Source: Methanobacteriota archaeon (GTDB lineage Archaea > Halobacteriota > Halobacteria > Halobacteriales > Halalkalicoccaceae). Taken from it: a DNA stretch of 5,217 bases. A program made the translations under genes and the position numbers. Under the pieces are notes generated by a model, which was not told the DNA's origin, searched no databases, and saw nothing but the letters and a program-made list of their open reading frames with translations. The DNA is taken from the NCBI GenBank assembly GCA_022561895.1, contig JADFQH010000227.1, positions 1 to 5,217 of the forward strand. The letters are read 5' to 3'. Positions 1-5,143 of this stretch are shown here, piece by piece; position 1 is the stretch's first letter, and the number at the start of each line of letters is the position of its first letter.

Positions 1-1140
1 GCACCCGGGTGCCTTGCGCCGCCCGGTCGGGACTTCGATGCGCCGGCGGCCGGCGAGGTACGCCCCCGTCAGGGAACGCTTGTTGCGCTCGAGGCTCTTC
101 GGCGTGCCGGCATGAACGATCCGCCCCCCGGCGACGCCTGCGCCGGGTCCAAAGTCGATCACCCAGTCCGCGCTGCGGATCGTCTCCTCGTCGTGTTCGA
201 CGACCACCACGGTGTTGCCGATGTCGCGCATCCGCTCGAGGGTCGAGAGGAGCCGTCGATTGTCTCGTTGGTGCAAGCCGATGGAGGGTTCGTCGAGGAT
301 GTAGATCACCCCGGTGAGCTCGGACCCGACCTGACTGGCCAGACGGATGCGCTGGGCTTCGCCGCCCGAAAGGCTGGGGCCGGCGCGGTCGAGGGAGAGG
401 TATCCGAGCCCGACGGAGCCCAGGAAGTCGAGACGACCCCGGATCTCCTTGAGGACCTCGGCGGCGATCTGTCGGGCGGATCCCGTCAGCTTCAGTTGAC
501 CGAAGAAGCAGCGCGCCTCTTCCACGGTCAGGGCCGAGACCTCGACGATGCTGCGGTGACCGGTACCTTCGCCCAGCCGTACCGCCGCGCTCTCGGGCCG
601 AAGTCTCTGACCGCGGCAGGTCGAGCAACGGGCATCGCCGAAGAACTGCCCCAGCCATCGCTTGGCGCGTTCCGAGCTCGTCTGCTTGAAGCGCCGCATG
701 AGCCGCGGGATGACGCCTTCCCATTCGAGGTCGAAGGTTCCCCGTCCGGTTTTTCCCGCCCACTTGACCTTGAATCGACGTTCGCCCGAGCCGTAGAGCA
801 GGATCTCTCGCTGACGTCGGGGCAGCTTTCGCCACGGCCGATCCATGTCGACTCCGAGCTGGGCGCAGATCTGACCGCGGAAGCCGTGGACCCAGCCCGT
901 TTTCTCCGAGACGCCGGGTCCCCAGGACTGGATCGCGCCCTGGTCCAGGGAGAGGCGGTCGTTGGGTATCACCAGCTCGGGGTCGATCTCGACCCGGGTG
1001 CCCAACCCGTTGCAGTCCACGCACATGCCCTGGGGGCTGTTGAAGGAGAAGCTCTGGGGCGTGAGTTCCGGGAACGAAAGGTTGCAGTGGCTGCACGCCA
1101 TCTTCTCGGAGAACACCCGGTCGGGGGCCTTCGGCGTCGA
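1..1140 (-). CDS. uvrA: UvrA excinuclease ATPase subunit, internal fragment (both ends missing)
   Basis: UvrA is the DNA-damage-recognising ABC ATPase of nucleotide excision repair and works with UvrB in the cytoplasm. The minus-strand frame reads 380 residues without a stop. In order it shows a first zinc site (CSHC at fragment residues 16-19, CVDC at 40-43), a CSTCRG segment (172-177), the first ABC signature LSGGEAQRIRLASQ (257-270), Walker B plus D-loop (ILDEPSIGLHQRD, 281-293), the H-loop VEHDEE (314-319) and the GAYLAGRRRIEVP segment (359-371) that ends the first half of UvrA. This corresponds roughly to E. coli residues 240-610 of about 940. The N-terminal Walker A and the second ATPase half are absent: the left side leaves the window, and the upstream side breaks at ~1120-1140, with an in-frame stop at 1150-1152. 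An ATG at 1099-1101 is internal to the family, not a true start. The fragment is basic, unlike the rest of the window, so a bacterial, non-halophile origin is inferred. Confidence 0.93.
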
Positions 1141-1141
1141 G
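1120..1141. other. Breakpoint joining uvrA fragment to dehydrogenase fragment
   Basis: On the minus strand, UvrA similarity is recognisable up to the DRVFSEK segment (1099-1122). On the plus strand, dehydrogenase similarity begins at ETINYAEE (from 1139). Each gene lacks its own N-terminal part exactly here, so the two are joined head to head with no room for a promoter or start codon for either. The interval between is the uncertainty in placing the join. No direct repeat, transposon end or attachment site is visible around it. An assembly or binning chimera is the simplest reading; a real rearrangement is possible but unsupported. Confidence 0.85.
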
Positions 1142-1540
1142 ACGATCAACTACGCCGAAGAGGAGTTCGGCAGCGAGATCAAGTCGCTGACTGACGGTCG
1201 GGGCGTCGATATGGTCGTCGATCATATTGGCGAAGCAACGTGGGAGGAGTCCTTGAAAAGTCTCGCGAAAGGTGGCCGGATCGTCACCTGTGGAGCCACC
1301 ACGGGACCGAACCCCGGAGCCGGCTTGAACCGGATGTTCTGGAACCAGCTCTCAGTCATTGGCTCGACGATGGCGACGCCCGAACAGGCAGAAGAGGCCC
1401 TTTCGCTCGTTTGGGACGGCACGTTCGAACCCGCGATCCGCGAGGTGTTACCGATGAGCGAGGCGGCGCGTGCCCACGAGATCATCGAGGAGCGCGAGGG
1501 CTTTGGAAAGGTAGTTGTGGTTCCGGACAGCGAGTTATAG
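1133..1540 (+). pseudogene. Medium-chain (zinc-type) alcohol dehydrogenase, C-terminal fragment lacking its N-terminus
   Basis: About 135 residues match the second half of haloarchaeal zinc-binding dehydrogenases/quinone oxidoreductases (MDR superfamily), which use NAD(P)H to reduce or oxidise alcohols, carbonyls or quinones. Visible are the Rossmann-half segments ETINYAEEEFG, LTDGRGVDMVVDHIGE, LAKGGRIVTCGATTG and NPGAGLNRMFWNQLSVIGST, and the C-terminal GFGKVVVVPDSEL. A full protein would be about 340 residues. The GroES-like substrate domain, any catalytic zinc ligands and the GxGGVG nucleotide-binding turn are missing. The frame stays open upstream to 962, but that stretch is antisense to uvrA and unrelated to dehydrogenases, so no native start exists. 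The acidic composition (about 24 D/E to 10 K/R) fits a haloarchaeon. As it stands the product would be inactive; whether the gene is broken in the organism or only in the assembly cannot be decided here. Confidence 0.88.
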
Positions 1541-1548
1541 ATAATGAG
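1536..1548 (+). promoter_or_regulatory. Weak AT-rich TATA-like candidate upstream of small membrane protein
   Basis: TTATAGATAATG overlaps the dehydrogenase stop codon and is the only AT-rich patch in the 104-bp gap before the next gene. If it is an archaeal TATA element, the transcript would start near 1568 and carry a leader of roughly 75-80 nt, which would fit the presence of a Shine-Dalgarno site. The match is poor, and read-through from the dehydrogenase gene is equally possible. The gap also holds two copies of TTCGACAG (1572-1579 and 1591-1598), with no clear role. Confidence 0.2.
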
Positions 1549-1635
1549 CGAGTACTGTCGGTCATGGGCGCTTCGACAGCACGTAGACGGTTCGACAGGC
1601 TACAGCGTGCGTCGTCCCTCCTTGATCATCACAGA

Positions 1636-1641
1636 GAGGTG
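1636..1641 (+). promoter_or_regulatory. Shine-Dalgarno site of the small membrane protein
   Basis: GAGGTG matches the anti-Shine-Dalgarno end of archaeal 16S rRNA and sits 3 nt (5 nt counted from GAGG) before ATG 1645. It fixes that start over the longer open frame. It is the clearest ribosome-binding site in the window; the minus-strand genes here lack an obvious one. Confidence 0.55.
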
Positions 1642-1644
1642 TTC

Positions 1645-1899
1645 ATGACCGACAGTAATGACCGGGGGTACGTCTACGAGCCGGGGGTCGAATCGACGAC
1701 GAGCCCCGCGGATCGGGAGTTCGACTGGAAGGGCTGGACGCTCGTTGGCGTGATCGTCTTCGCCTTCCTCGTCGCGCCCGCGATCATCCTCTTTCACCCG
1801 CCGGATATGCTGCCGTTTTTCGTCGCCTATCTCGTTCTTCCGCTGCTTCCGGCGGTGCTGCTGGGTTTCGTTGCGGTCTGGGTAACGGCACGACCGTAA
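1645..1899 (+). CDS. Small two-helix membrane protein of unknown function
   Basis: 84 residues. A polar, mostly acidic N-terminal stretch (1-30) is followed by two hydrophobic segments, about residues 31-50 (starting WTLVGVIVFAFL) and 57-80 (starting PFFVAYLVLPLLP), joined by a short loop HPPDML and ending TARP. It is probably a membrane hairpin. The start is chosen at ATG 1645 because GAGGTG (1636-1641) lies just upstream at Shine-Dalgarno distance; GAGG ends 5 nt before the ATG. The longer upstream frame overlaps the dehydrogenase and is not coding-like. I recognise no family or catalytic motif. It points toward the next small membrane protein, with 8 bp between the stops. Confidence 0.72.
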   Translation: MTDSNDRGYVYEPGVESTTSPADREFDWKGWTLVGVIVFAFLVAPAIILFHPPDMLPFFVAYLVLPLLPAVLLGFVAVWVTARP

Positions 1900-1907
1900 G
1901 ACCGTGA

Positions 1908-2144
1908 TCAGTCGGCGATCTCGATCAGGCCGATCCCCTCGACCTCGTTCGTGAGATCCTCAAGTTGGTCGACCGGGCCGCGGACGAACAGCGCATGGCC
2001 GATCAGCGCAACGGCGAAGGCGGACGCAAAGACCACCGAAACGACCATTTCGATCGCCGTGAGCGCACCGATTGCGGCCCCGACCGCGACGCTTGCGATG
2101 ATGCCACCGAGAACGAGATCGTAGTACTGGACGCTGTAGTCCAT
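1908..2144 (-). CDS. Small two-helix membrane protein of unknown function
   Basis: 78 residues starting MDYSVQYYDLVLGG. Two hydrophobic segments, about residues 9-31 and 33-54 (starting EMVVSVVFASAF), are followed by a short acidic tail (PVDQLEDLTNEVEG onward, ending IEIAD), which suggests a membrane hairpin with a soluble C-terminus. The start at ATG 2144 is preferred over the longer frame to 2339, which runs antisense-like through the metallo-hydrolase gene and is arginine-rich. A TATA element at 2171-2180 would start transcription about 6 nt before this ATG, which supports the choice. It lies 44 bp after the metallo-hydrolase stop on the same strand. I do not recognise the family; small proteins like this are common and uncharacterised in haloarchaea. 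Confidence 0.75.
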   Translation of the reverse strand: MDYSVQYYDLVLGGIIASVAVGAAIGALTAIEMVVSVVFASAFAVALIGHALFVRGPVDQLEDLTNEVEGIGLIEIAD

Positions 2145-2170
2145 GACTCGTCTCGGGCTATCGGAAGCCC

Positions 2171-2180
2171 GATAAATAAG
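2171..2180 (-). promoter_or_regulatory. Archaeal TATA box for the 1908-2144 gene
   Basis: Read on the minus strand this is CTTATTTATC, the best TATA-like element in the window. Its centre (~2176) is 32 nt before the ATG at 2144. With the usual archaeal spacing of about 26 nt from TATA centre to transcription start, the RNA would begin near 2150 with an almost leaderless 5' end, as is common in haloarchaea. No Shine-Dalgarno site is seen, consistent with that. It lies just upstream of and up to the stop codon region of the preceding metallo-hydrolase gene. Confidence 0.55.
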
Positions 2181-2188
2181 GATTTGGC

Positions 2189-2851
2189 CTACAGCCCGGC
2201 CGCGATCCGGCGCAGTACGGCGCTTGCGCCCGCCGTGATCGGGTCGCCGTGGCCCGGCGCGCCGTAATCGAAAGTCGGCGTGCGCGATGAAAGTTCCGTG
2301 ATACTCTCGTGGTTTTGCTTCGAATCCGCACAGAGCCACTTCGACATGGGCTGGAGGGTGCCGCCCGTTTCGCGCACGCAGTCTCCGAGGAAGGCGATAT
2401 CGAACTCGGAGTGGAGATAGACCATATGACCGGCCGTGTGACCGGGGGTGTGGTAGGCCCGAAACGCGCCGATCTCCTCGCCATCGGTCACCGGAAGCGA
2501 GGTGAGATCCGGAAAGTCGAGCTTGCGGCTCAACAGGCGCTGGAGCAGCCCTTTTTTATTCGTGAGCGGCGGTTTTACCGCCCCGGTCACGTAGGTCGCG
2601 TCGGGTTCACCAGTGTATATCGGCGCAGCCAAGCCAAGGGAGGCGAGCGCGCCGATGTGGTCGTAGTCGAAATGAGTCAGGAGAACGCGATCAACGTCGG
2701 CGACCGCGTGGCCGAGCGCGCGGATCCCCTCGCGGATCTCCTTTGCGTCCTTCGGGACGCCGGCGTCGATAAGGGTGAGATCGTCGTCCTCAACGAGATA
2801 GACGTTGGCAGTGCCGTCCACGAGGCGATAAACGCGACCGTCGAGTACCAT
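2189..2851 (-). CDS. Metallo-beta-lactamase-fold metal-dependent hydrolase
   Basis: 220 residues of an MBL-fold protein, a cytoplasmic metal-dependent hydrolase class that includes glyoxalase II, lactonases and many unknowns. Motifs in order: an N-terminal strand pair with NVYLVEDDDLTLIDAG (16-31), the metal motif LTHFDYDHIG (58-67; H60, D62, D64, H65), HTPGHTAGH (134-142; H138 expected ligand), FLGDCV (154-159; D157 expected bridging ligand) and GAPGHGDPI (197-205; H201). D62 stands where the canonical HxHxDH motif has its second histidine. The substrate cannot be told. The start ATG 2851 gives a normal family N-terminus; the longer frame to 2986 would overlap the isomerase gene with unrelated residues. 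It lies 35 bp downstream of the isomerase gene on the same strand, so co-transcription is plausible, though a T-rich element between them may be a terminator or promoter. Confidence 0.88.
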   Translation of the reverse strand: MVLDGRVYRLVDGTANVYLVEDDDLTLIDAGVPKDAKEIREGIRALGHAVADVDRVLLTHFDYDHIGALASLGLAAPIYTGEPDATYVTGAVKPPLTNKKGLLQRLLSRKLDFPDLTSLPVTDGEEIGAFRAYHTPGHTAGHMVYLHSEFDIAFLGDCVRETGGTLQPMSKWLCADSKQNHESITELSSRTPTFDYGAPGHGDPITAGASAVLRRIAAGL

Positions 2852-2872
2852 ACACCCATCTCTCGCGCCGGA

Positions 2873-2883
2873 GACAAAAAGAC
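2873..2883 (-). promoter_or_regulatory. T-rich element between isomerase and metallo-hydrolase genes
   Basis: On the minus strand GTCTTTTTGTC begins 4 nt after the isomerase stop codon and is centred 27 nt before the metallo-hydrolase ATG. Five consecutive T residues right after a stop suit an archaeal oligo-T termination signal. The 27-nt distance also suits a TATA-like element driving a leaderless transcript of the next gene. Sequence alone does not separate the two roles. Confidence 0.35.
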
Positions 2884-2886
2884 CCC

Positions 2887-3453
2887 TCAGTCGAAATCCC
2901 GGCGCATGGCGATCTCGAACCACGGACAGAGTCGGAGCTGGCGATACCAGTGGGGGTTCTCGTACAGGCGCTCGTAGGGAACCCACATCAAGCCGGCGAC
3001 CTCGGCCTCGTCGGGATCTAGGGTGGTATCATCGAGCGTGCATTTGAGGACGGCACAGACCTCGTGTTCGACGCCCTCGTTTGGGTAGTACCGTTTGTAC
3101 TCGAACTTATCGCTGACCCGCAGATCGGTGTACTGGCTCGGCTGGATGCCGAGTTCTTCGGCCAGTCGAGCCTCGGTCGCCTCCTCTTGGCTCTGGCCCT
3201 CGACGGGATGCGAGGCGACGGTCCCGTCCCAATGGGTGTCCCAGAGGCGTTTGTCGGGGCTTCGCTGAGCGAGTAAGATATGGCCCTCGTGATCGAAAAC
3301 GAGCGAGGTAAACGCCCGGTGGCGGACCCCATCCCCCGTATGCGCTTCGAGTCTGTTCACGACGCCCTGTTTCGTATCCGCTGCATCCACCGCAACAACG
3401 TTCTGACGGGCGTTTTTGTGCGTTTCTTCGCCCGCGGTGTCCTGAACACTCAT
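2887..3453 (-). CDS. idi: Isopentenyl-diphosphate delta-isomerase type I-like Nudix protein (catalytic Cys replaced by Ala)
   Basis: 188 residues, close to E. coli Idi (182). The family interconverts isopentenyl and dimethylallyl diphosphate, the first branch of isoprenoid (archaeal membrane lipid, carotenoid, quinone) synthesis. Aligned by eye to E. coli Idi, the metal ligands are present: H38 in EAHT (E. coli H25), H45 in RHRAF (H32), H82 in SHP (H69), and E129 and E131 in EHEVC (E114, E116). The RSPDKRLWDTHWDGT segment (64-78), the degenerate Nudix helix EATEARLAEELGI (91-103) and the C-terminal CPWFEI tryptophan (W178) also fit. The catalytic Cys67 position (TNSVCGHP in E. coli) reads DGTVASHP, so A80 replaces it. 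I recall the same motif in haloarchaeal proteins annotated as Idi. It begins 22 bp after the lipid kinase stop on the same strand, probably in one operon, with no clear Shine-Dalgarno site. A Nudix hydrolase with another activity remains possible. Confidence 0.85.
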   Translation of the reverse strand: MSVQDTAGEETHKNARQNVVAVDAADTKQGVVNRLEAHTGDGVRHRAFTSLVFDHEGHILLAQRSPDKRLWDTHWDGTVASHPVEGQSQEEATEARLAEELGIQPSQYTDLRVSDKFEYKRYYPNEGVEHEVCAVLKCTLDDTTLDPDEAEVAGLMWVPYERLYENPHWYRQLRLCPWFEIAMRRDFD

Positions 3454-3475
3454 ACTCCGTTGTCAAGGGGTACGG

Positions 3476-4402
3476 TCAAACACCCTTCGGTTCGGGCGGG
3501 ACGGGTTTGTATCCCTCGCCGACCCGAACGGCGAGCGTTCTTGGAAGAACTCGACACGAAAGCTGCGTGAACGAGGCGATTTCGCCATCGAAGCTAAAGG
3601 AGACCGGCTTCTCACGACGAACCTCGACGGACAGCGAGGAGGCGGTCAGTCGATGAATGCTGCTGACTTCGCCACCGAGCAGCCGGCGGGTTGCGGTCTC
3701 TCGAACCAGTTGACCCGTCGAAACGTCCTCGATAATCGTCACCTCGAACAGCCCGTCCTCGACGTTTGCCTGCTGGCTGCCCCCGGCAGGAAACCGGCGT
3801 GCATTACCGATAAGAGCGAACATCGCGTTACCTTCCCATATTTTCTCCCCTTTCTCTGCATGAACATGAAGCGGAATCGGTTCGAAGTCGGTCATTCGCT
3901 CGATCGTTTTCAAAACGTATGCCAGTTCGCCAAATCGCCCCTTTAGCCCGGCGGAGGTCGCCTCGCTTGCGTCTGCGGTCAGTCCACAGACACAGGAGTT
4001 GACGAACAGCGTCTCGTCGGCGATACCGAGATCGATCCGCCGGGTCTTACCCGCCGCAAGGAGCTCGAAGCCGTGCTTGACCCCTTCGATACCAATGTTC
4101 TCCGCGAAGTTGTTGCCCGTCCCCGCGGGGATCACGCCGAGCGTCGTCGACTCGAACGCCTCGGCCTCGTCGATCCCGCGGACGACCTCGTTTACCGTCC
4201 CATCGCCCCCACAGGCTCCGATCCGGGTCGCGCCCGCCTCGATCGCCTCGCGGGTCAGTGAGACGGGTTCGTCCGCCGATTCGGAGACCACGAGTTCGAA
4301 CCCGTACTCGGTCGCCAGTTCGCGGATCGTCGATATATCGTCGTTGCCCCCACCGCTTTCGGGGTTCACGACCACCACACAGCCACTCTCGTCACCGGCC
4401 AT
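3476..4402 (-). CDS. Diacylglycerol kinase-family lipid kinase (YegS/DgkB-like)
   Basis: 308 residues, normal for the family, which transfers phosphate from ATP to a lipid hydroxyl at the inner membrane face. Motifs in order: NPESGGG (13-19), the nucleotide-binding GGDGTVNEVV (65-74), PAGTGNNFA (92-100), the IDLG strand (123-126), GNARRFPAGG (199-208), EDGLFEVTIIED (215-226) and a C-terminal FDGE (271-274) shortly before the end. The kinase glycine loop and the DG pairs appear intact, so it should be active. The archaeal substrate is unknown; archaeol-type or isoprenoid alcohols are conceivable. The start ATG 4402 places NPESGGG at the usual distance from the N-terminus. The frame continues to 5101, but that extension is antisense to the PHP gene and rejected. 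It is probably the first gene of a minus-strand operon with the isomerase 22 bp downstream, and is divergent from the PHP gene. Confidence 0.92.
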   Translation of the reverse strand: MAGDESGCVVVVNPESGGGNDDISTIRELATEYGFELVVSESADEPVSLTREAIEAGATRIGACGGDGTVNEVVRGIDEAEAFESTTLGVIPAGTGNNFAENIGIEGVKHGFELLAAGKTRRIDLGIADETLFVNSCVCGLTADASEATSAGLKGRFGELAYVLKTIERMTDFEPIPLHVHAEKGEKIWEGNAMFALIGNARRFPAGGSQQANVEDGLFEVTIIEDVSTGQLVRETATRRLLGGEVSSIHRLTASSLSVEVRREKPVSFSFDGEIASFTQLSCRVLPRTLAVRVGEGYKPVPPEPKGV

Positions 4403-4421
4403 GGCCGAGCGACGAGACCCA

Positions 4422-4434
4422 AACGCAAAGCGTT
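4422..4434. promoter_or_regulatory. Palindrome AACGC-AAA-GCGTT in the divergent promoter region
   Basis: A perfect 5-bp inverted repeat with a 3-bp spacer sits in the 51-bp gap between the lipid kinase (minus, ATG 4402) and the PHP gene (plus, GTG 4454). The flanking CC and GG can extend it if one base is bulged. Its centre, 4428, is 26 bp from the first base of each start codon, the distance expected for a core promoter serving leaderless transcripts in both directions. It is not a good TATA consensus, so it may instead be an operator or chance. Confidence 0.35.
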
Positions 4435-4453
4435 GGCGACACCTACTGAGGCT

Positions 4454-5143
4454 GTGCTCTCGATCGATCTCCACGCCCACACGCGCTTTTTCCACGGCCG
4501 CGACCGTCTCGCCCATCGATTCGATCCGTACGGCCACGCCGCGCTCGTCGCGGTCGCAACGCGCCGCGGGCTGGACGGCGTGGCCCTGACGAACCACGAC
4601 TACTACCGACCGCTCGGGGACCCTCACGAGGATTTTCTCTCGATCCCCGGCATCGAGATCTCGACGACGAAGGGTCACGTTCTCGTCCTCGGTCCGGACC
4701 CGCCGACCCGGACGAAGGAGGGAACACTCACGCCGAAGGAGGCAGTCGATATCGCTCACGACCGGGGCTGTGTAGCGATCATCGCTCACCCGTTTCGAAA
4801 CAGCACGATCCGCGAGACGGAGGTGAAGTTCGACGCGATCGAGTGCAACGGCAAACACCCCCGGACGTGGCCGCTGGTCCGCGAAATCGCAGAAGAACGC
4901 GGGATCCCGCTCGTGGGGGGTAGTGACGCACACTACCCGATCGAGGTCGGGCGCGCCTACACGAAGATCAACGCCGACCCCTCCCCCGAGGCGATCGTCG
5001 AGGCCATACGGGACGGACGGGTCGAACCCGAGATCGCGGGCGGAACCATCTCTCGCTTCGTCCGACGGGGCTATCGCCGGGTTCACAAACGGAAGGACCA
5101 CCTCGACCCGACGCCGGGGATCGCCACGCCGCCGGACGATTAG
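4454..5143 (+). CDS. PHP-domain metal-dependent phosphoesterase
   Basis: 229 residues of the PHP (polymerase and histidinol phosphatase) superfamily, trinuclear metal phosphoesterases in a distorted TIM barrel. Motifs in order: DLHAH (5-9; H7, H9), ALTNHDYY (44-51; H48), PGIEIST (65-71; E68), IIAHPFR (109-115; H112), an IECNGKH strand (129-135) and GGSDAHYPIEVGRAYT (155-170; D158, H160). All expected metal-ligand positions are filled. The common TDHD motif reads TNHD, and a basic tail (201-214, many R and K) follows the domain. The substrate is unknown: nucleotide monophosphates, nucleic acid ends and histidinol phosphate are all family precedents. The start GTG 4454 puts the first HxH at residues 7-9, as usual; TTG 4433 in frame is the alternative. 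GAGG (4448-4451) is too near to be a good Shine-Dalgarno site. It is divergent from the lipid kinase gene, and its stop overlaps that of the next gene. Confidence 0.9.
   Translation: MLSIDLHAHTRFFHGRDRLAHRFDPYGHAALVAVATRRGLDGVALTNHDYYRPLGDPHEDFLSIPGIEISTTKGHVLVLGPDPPTRTKEGTLTPKEAVDIAHDRGCVAIIAHPFRNSTIRETEVKFDAIECNGKHPRTWPLVREIAEERGIPLVGGSDAHYPIEVGRAYTKINADPSPEAIVEAIRDGRVEPEIAGGTISRFVRRGYRRVHKRKDHLDPTPGIATPPDD

Noticed and set aside
962..1132. Upstream extension of the dehydrogenase frame, as if a natural fusion protein
   Set aside because: These codons are antisense to uvrA zinc-site coding sequence and do not resemble the dehydrogenase N-terminus.
112..1194. Long plus-strand open frame of 360 codons
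   Set aside because: It is the codon-aligned mirror of uvrA on the minus strand; only the minus reading gives recognisable motifs (LSGGEAQRIRL, DEPSIGLH).
1572..1598. Direct repeat TTCGACAG (two copies, 19 bp apart)
   Set aside because: An 8-base repeat in a GC-rich gap, with no promoter placement to make it an operator, is likely chance.
2145..2339. N-terminal extension of the small minus-strand membrane protein
   Set aside because: It lies in another frame of the metallo-hydrolase gene, and the TATA element at 2171-2180 points to the ATG at 2144.
2852..2986. N-terminal extension of the metallo-hydrolase
   Set aside because: It overlaps the 3' end of the isomerase gene out of frame and adds nothing family-like.
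4403..5101. 232-residue N-terminal extension of the lipid kinase
   Set aside because: It is antisense to the PHP gene, arginine-rich and lacks any motif; the kinase domain starts normally from ATG 4402.
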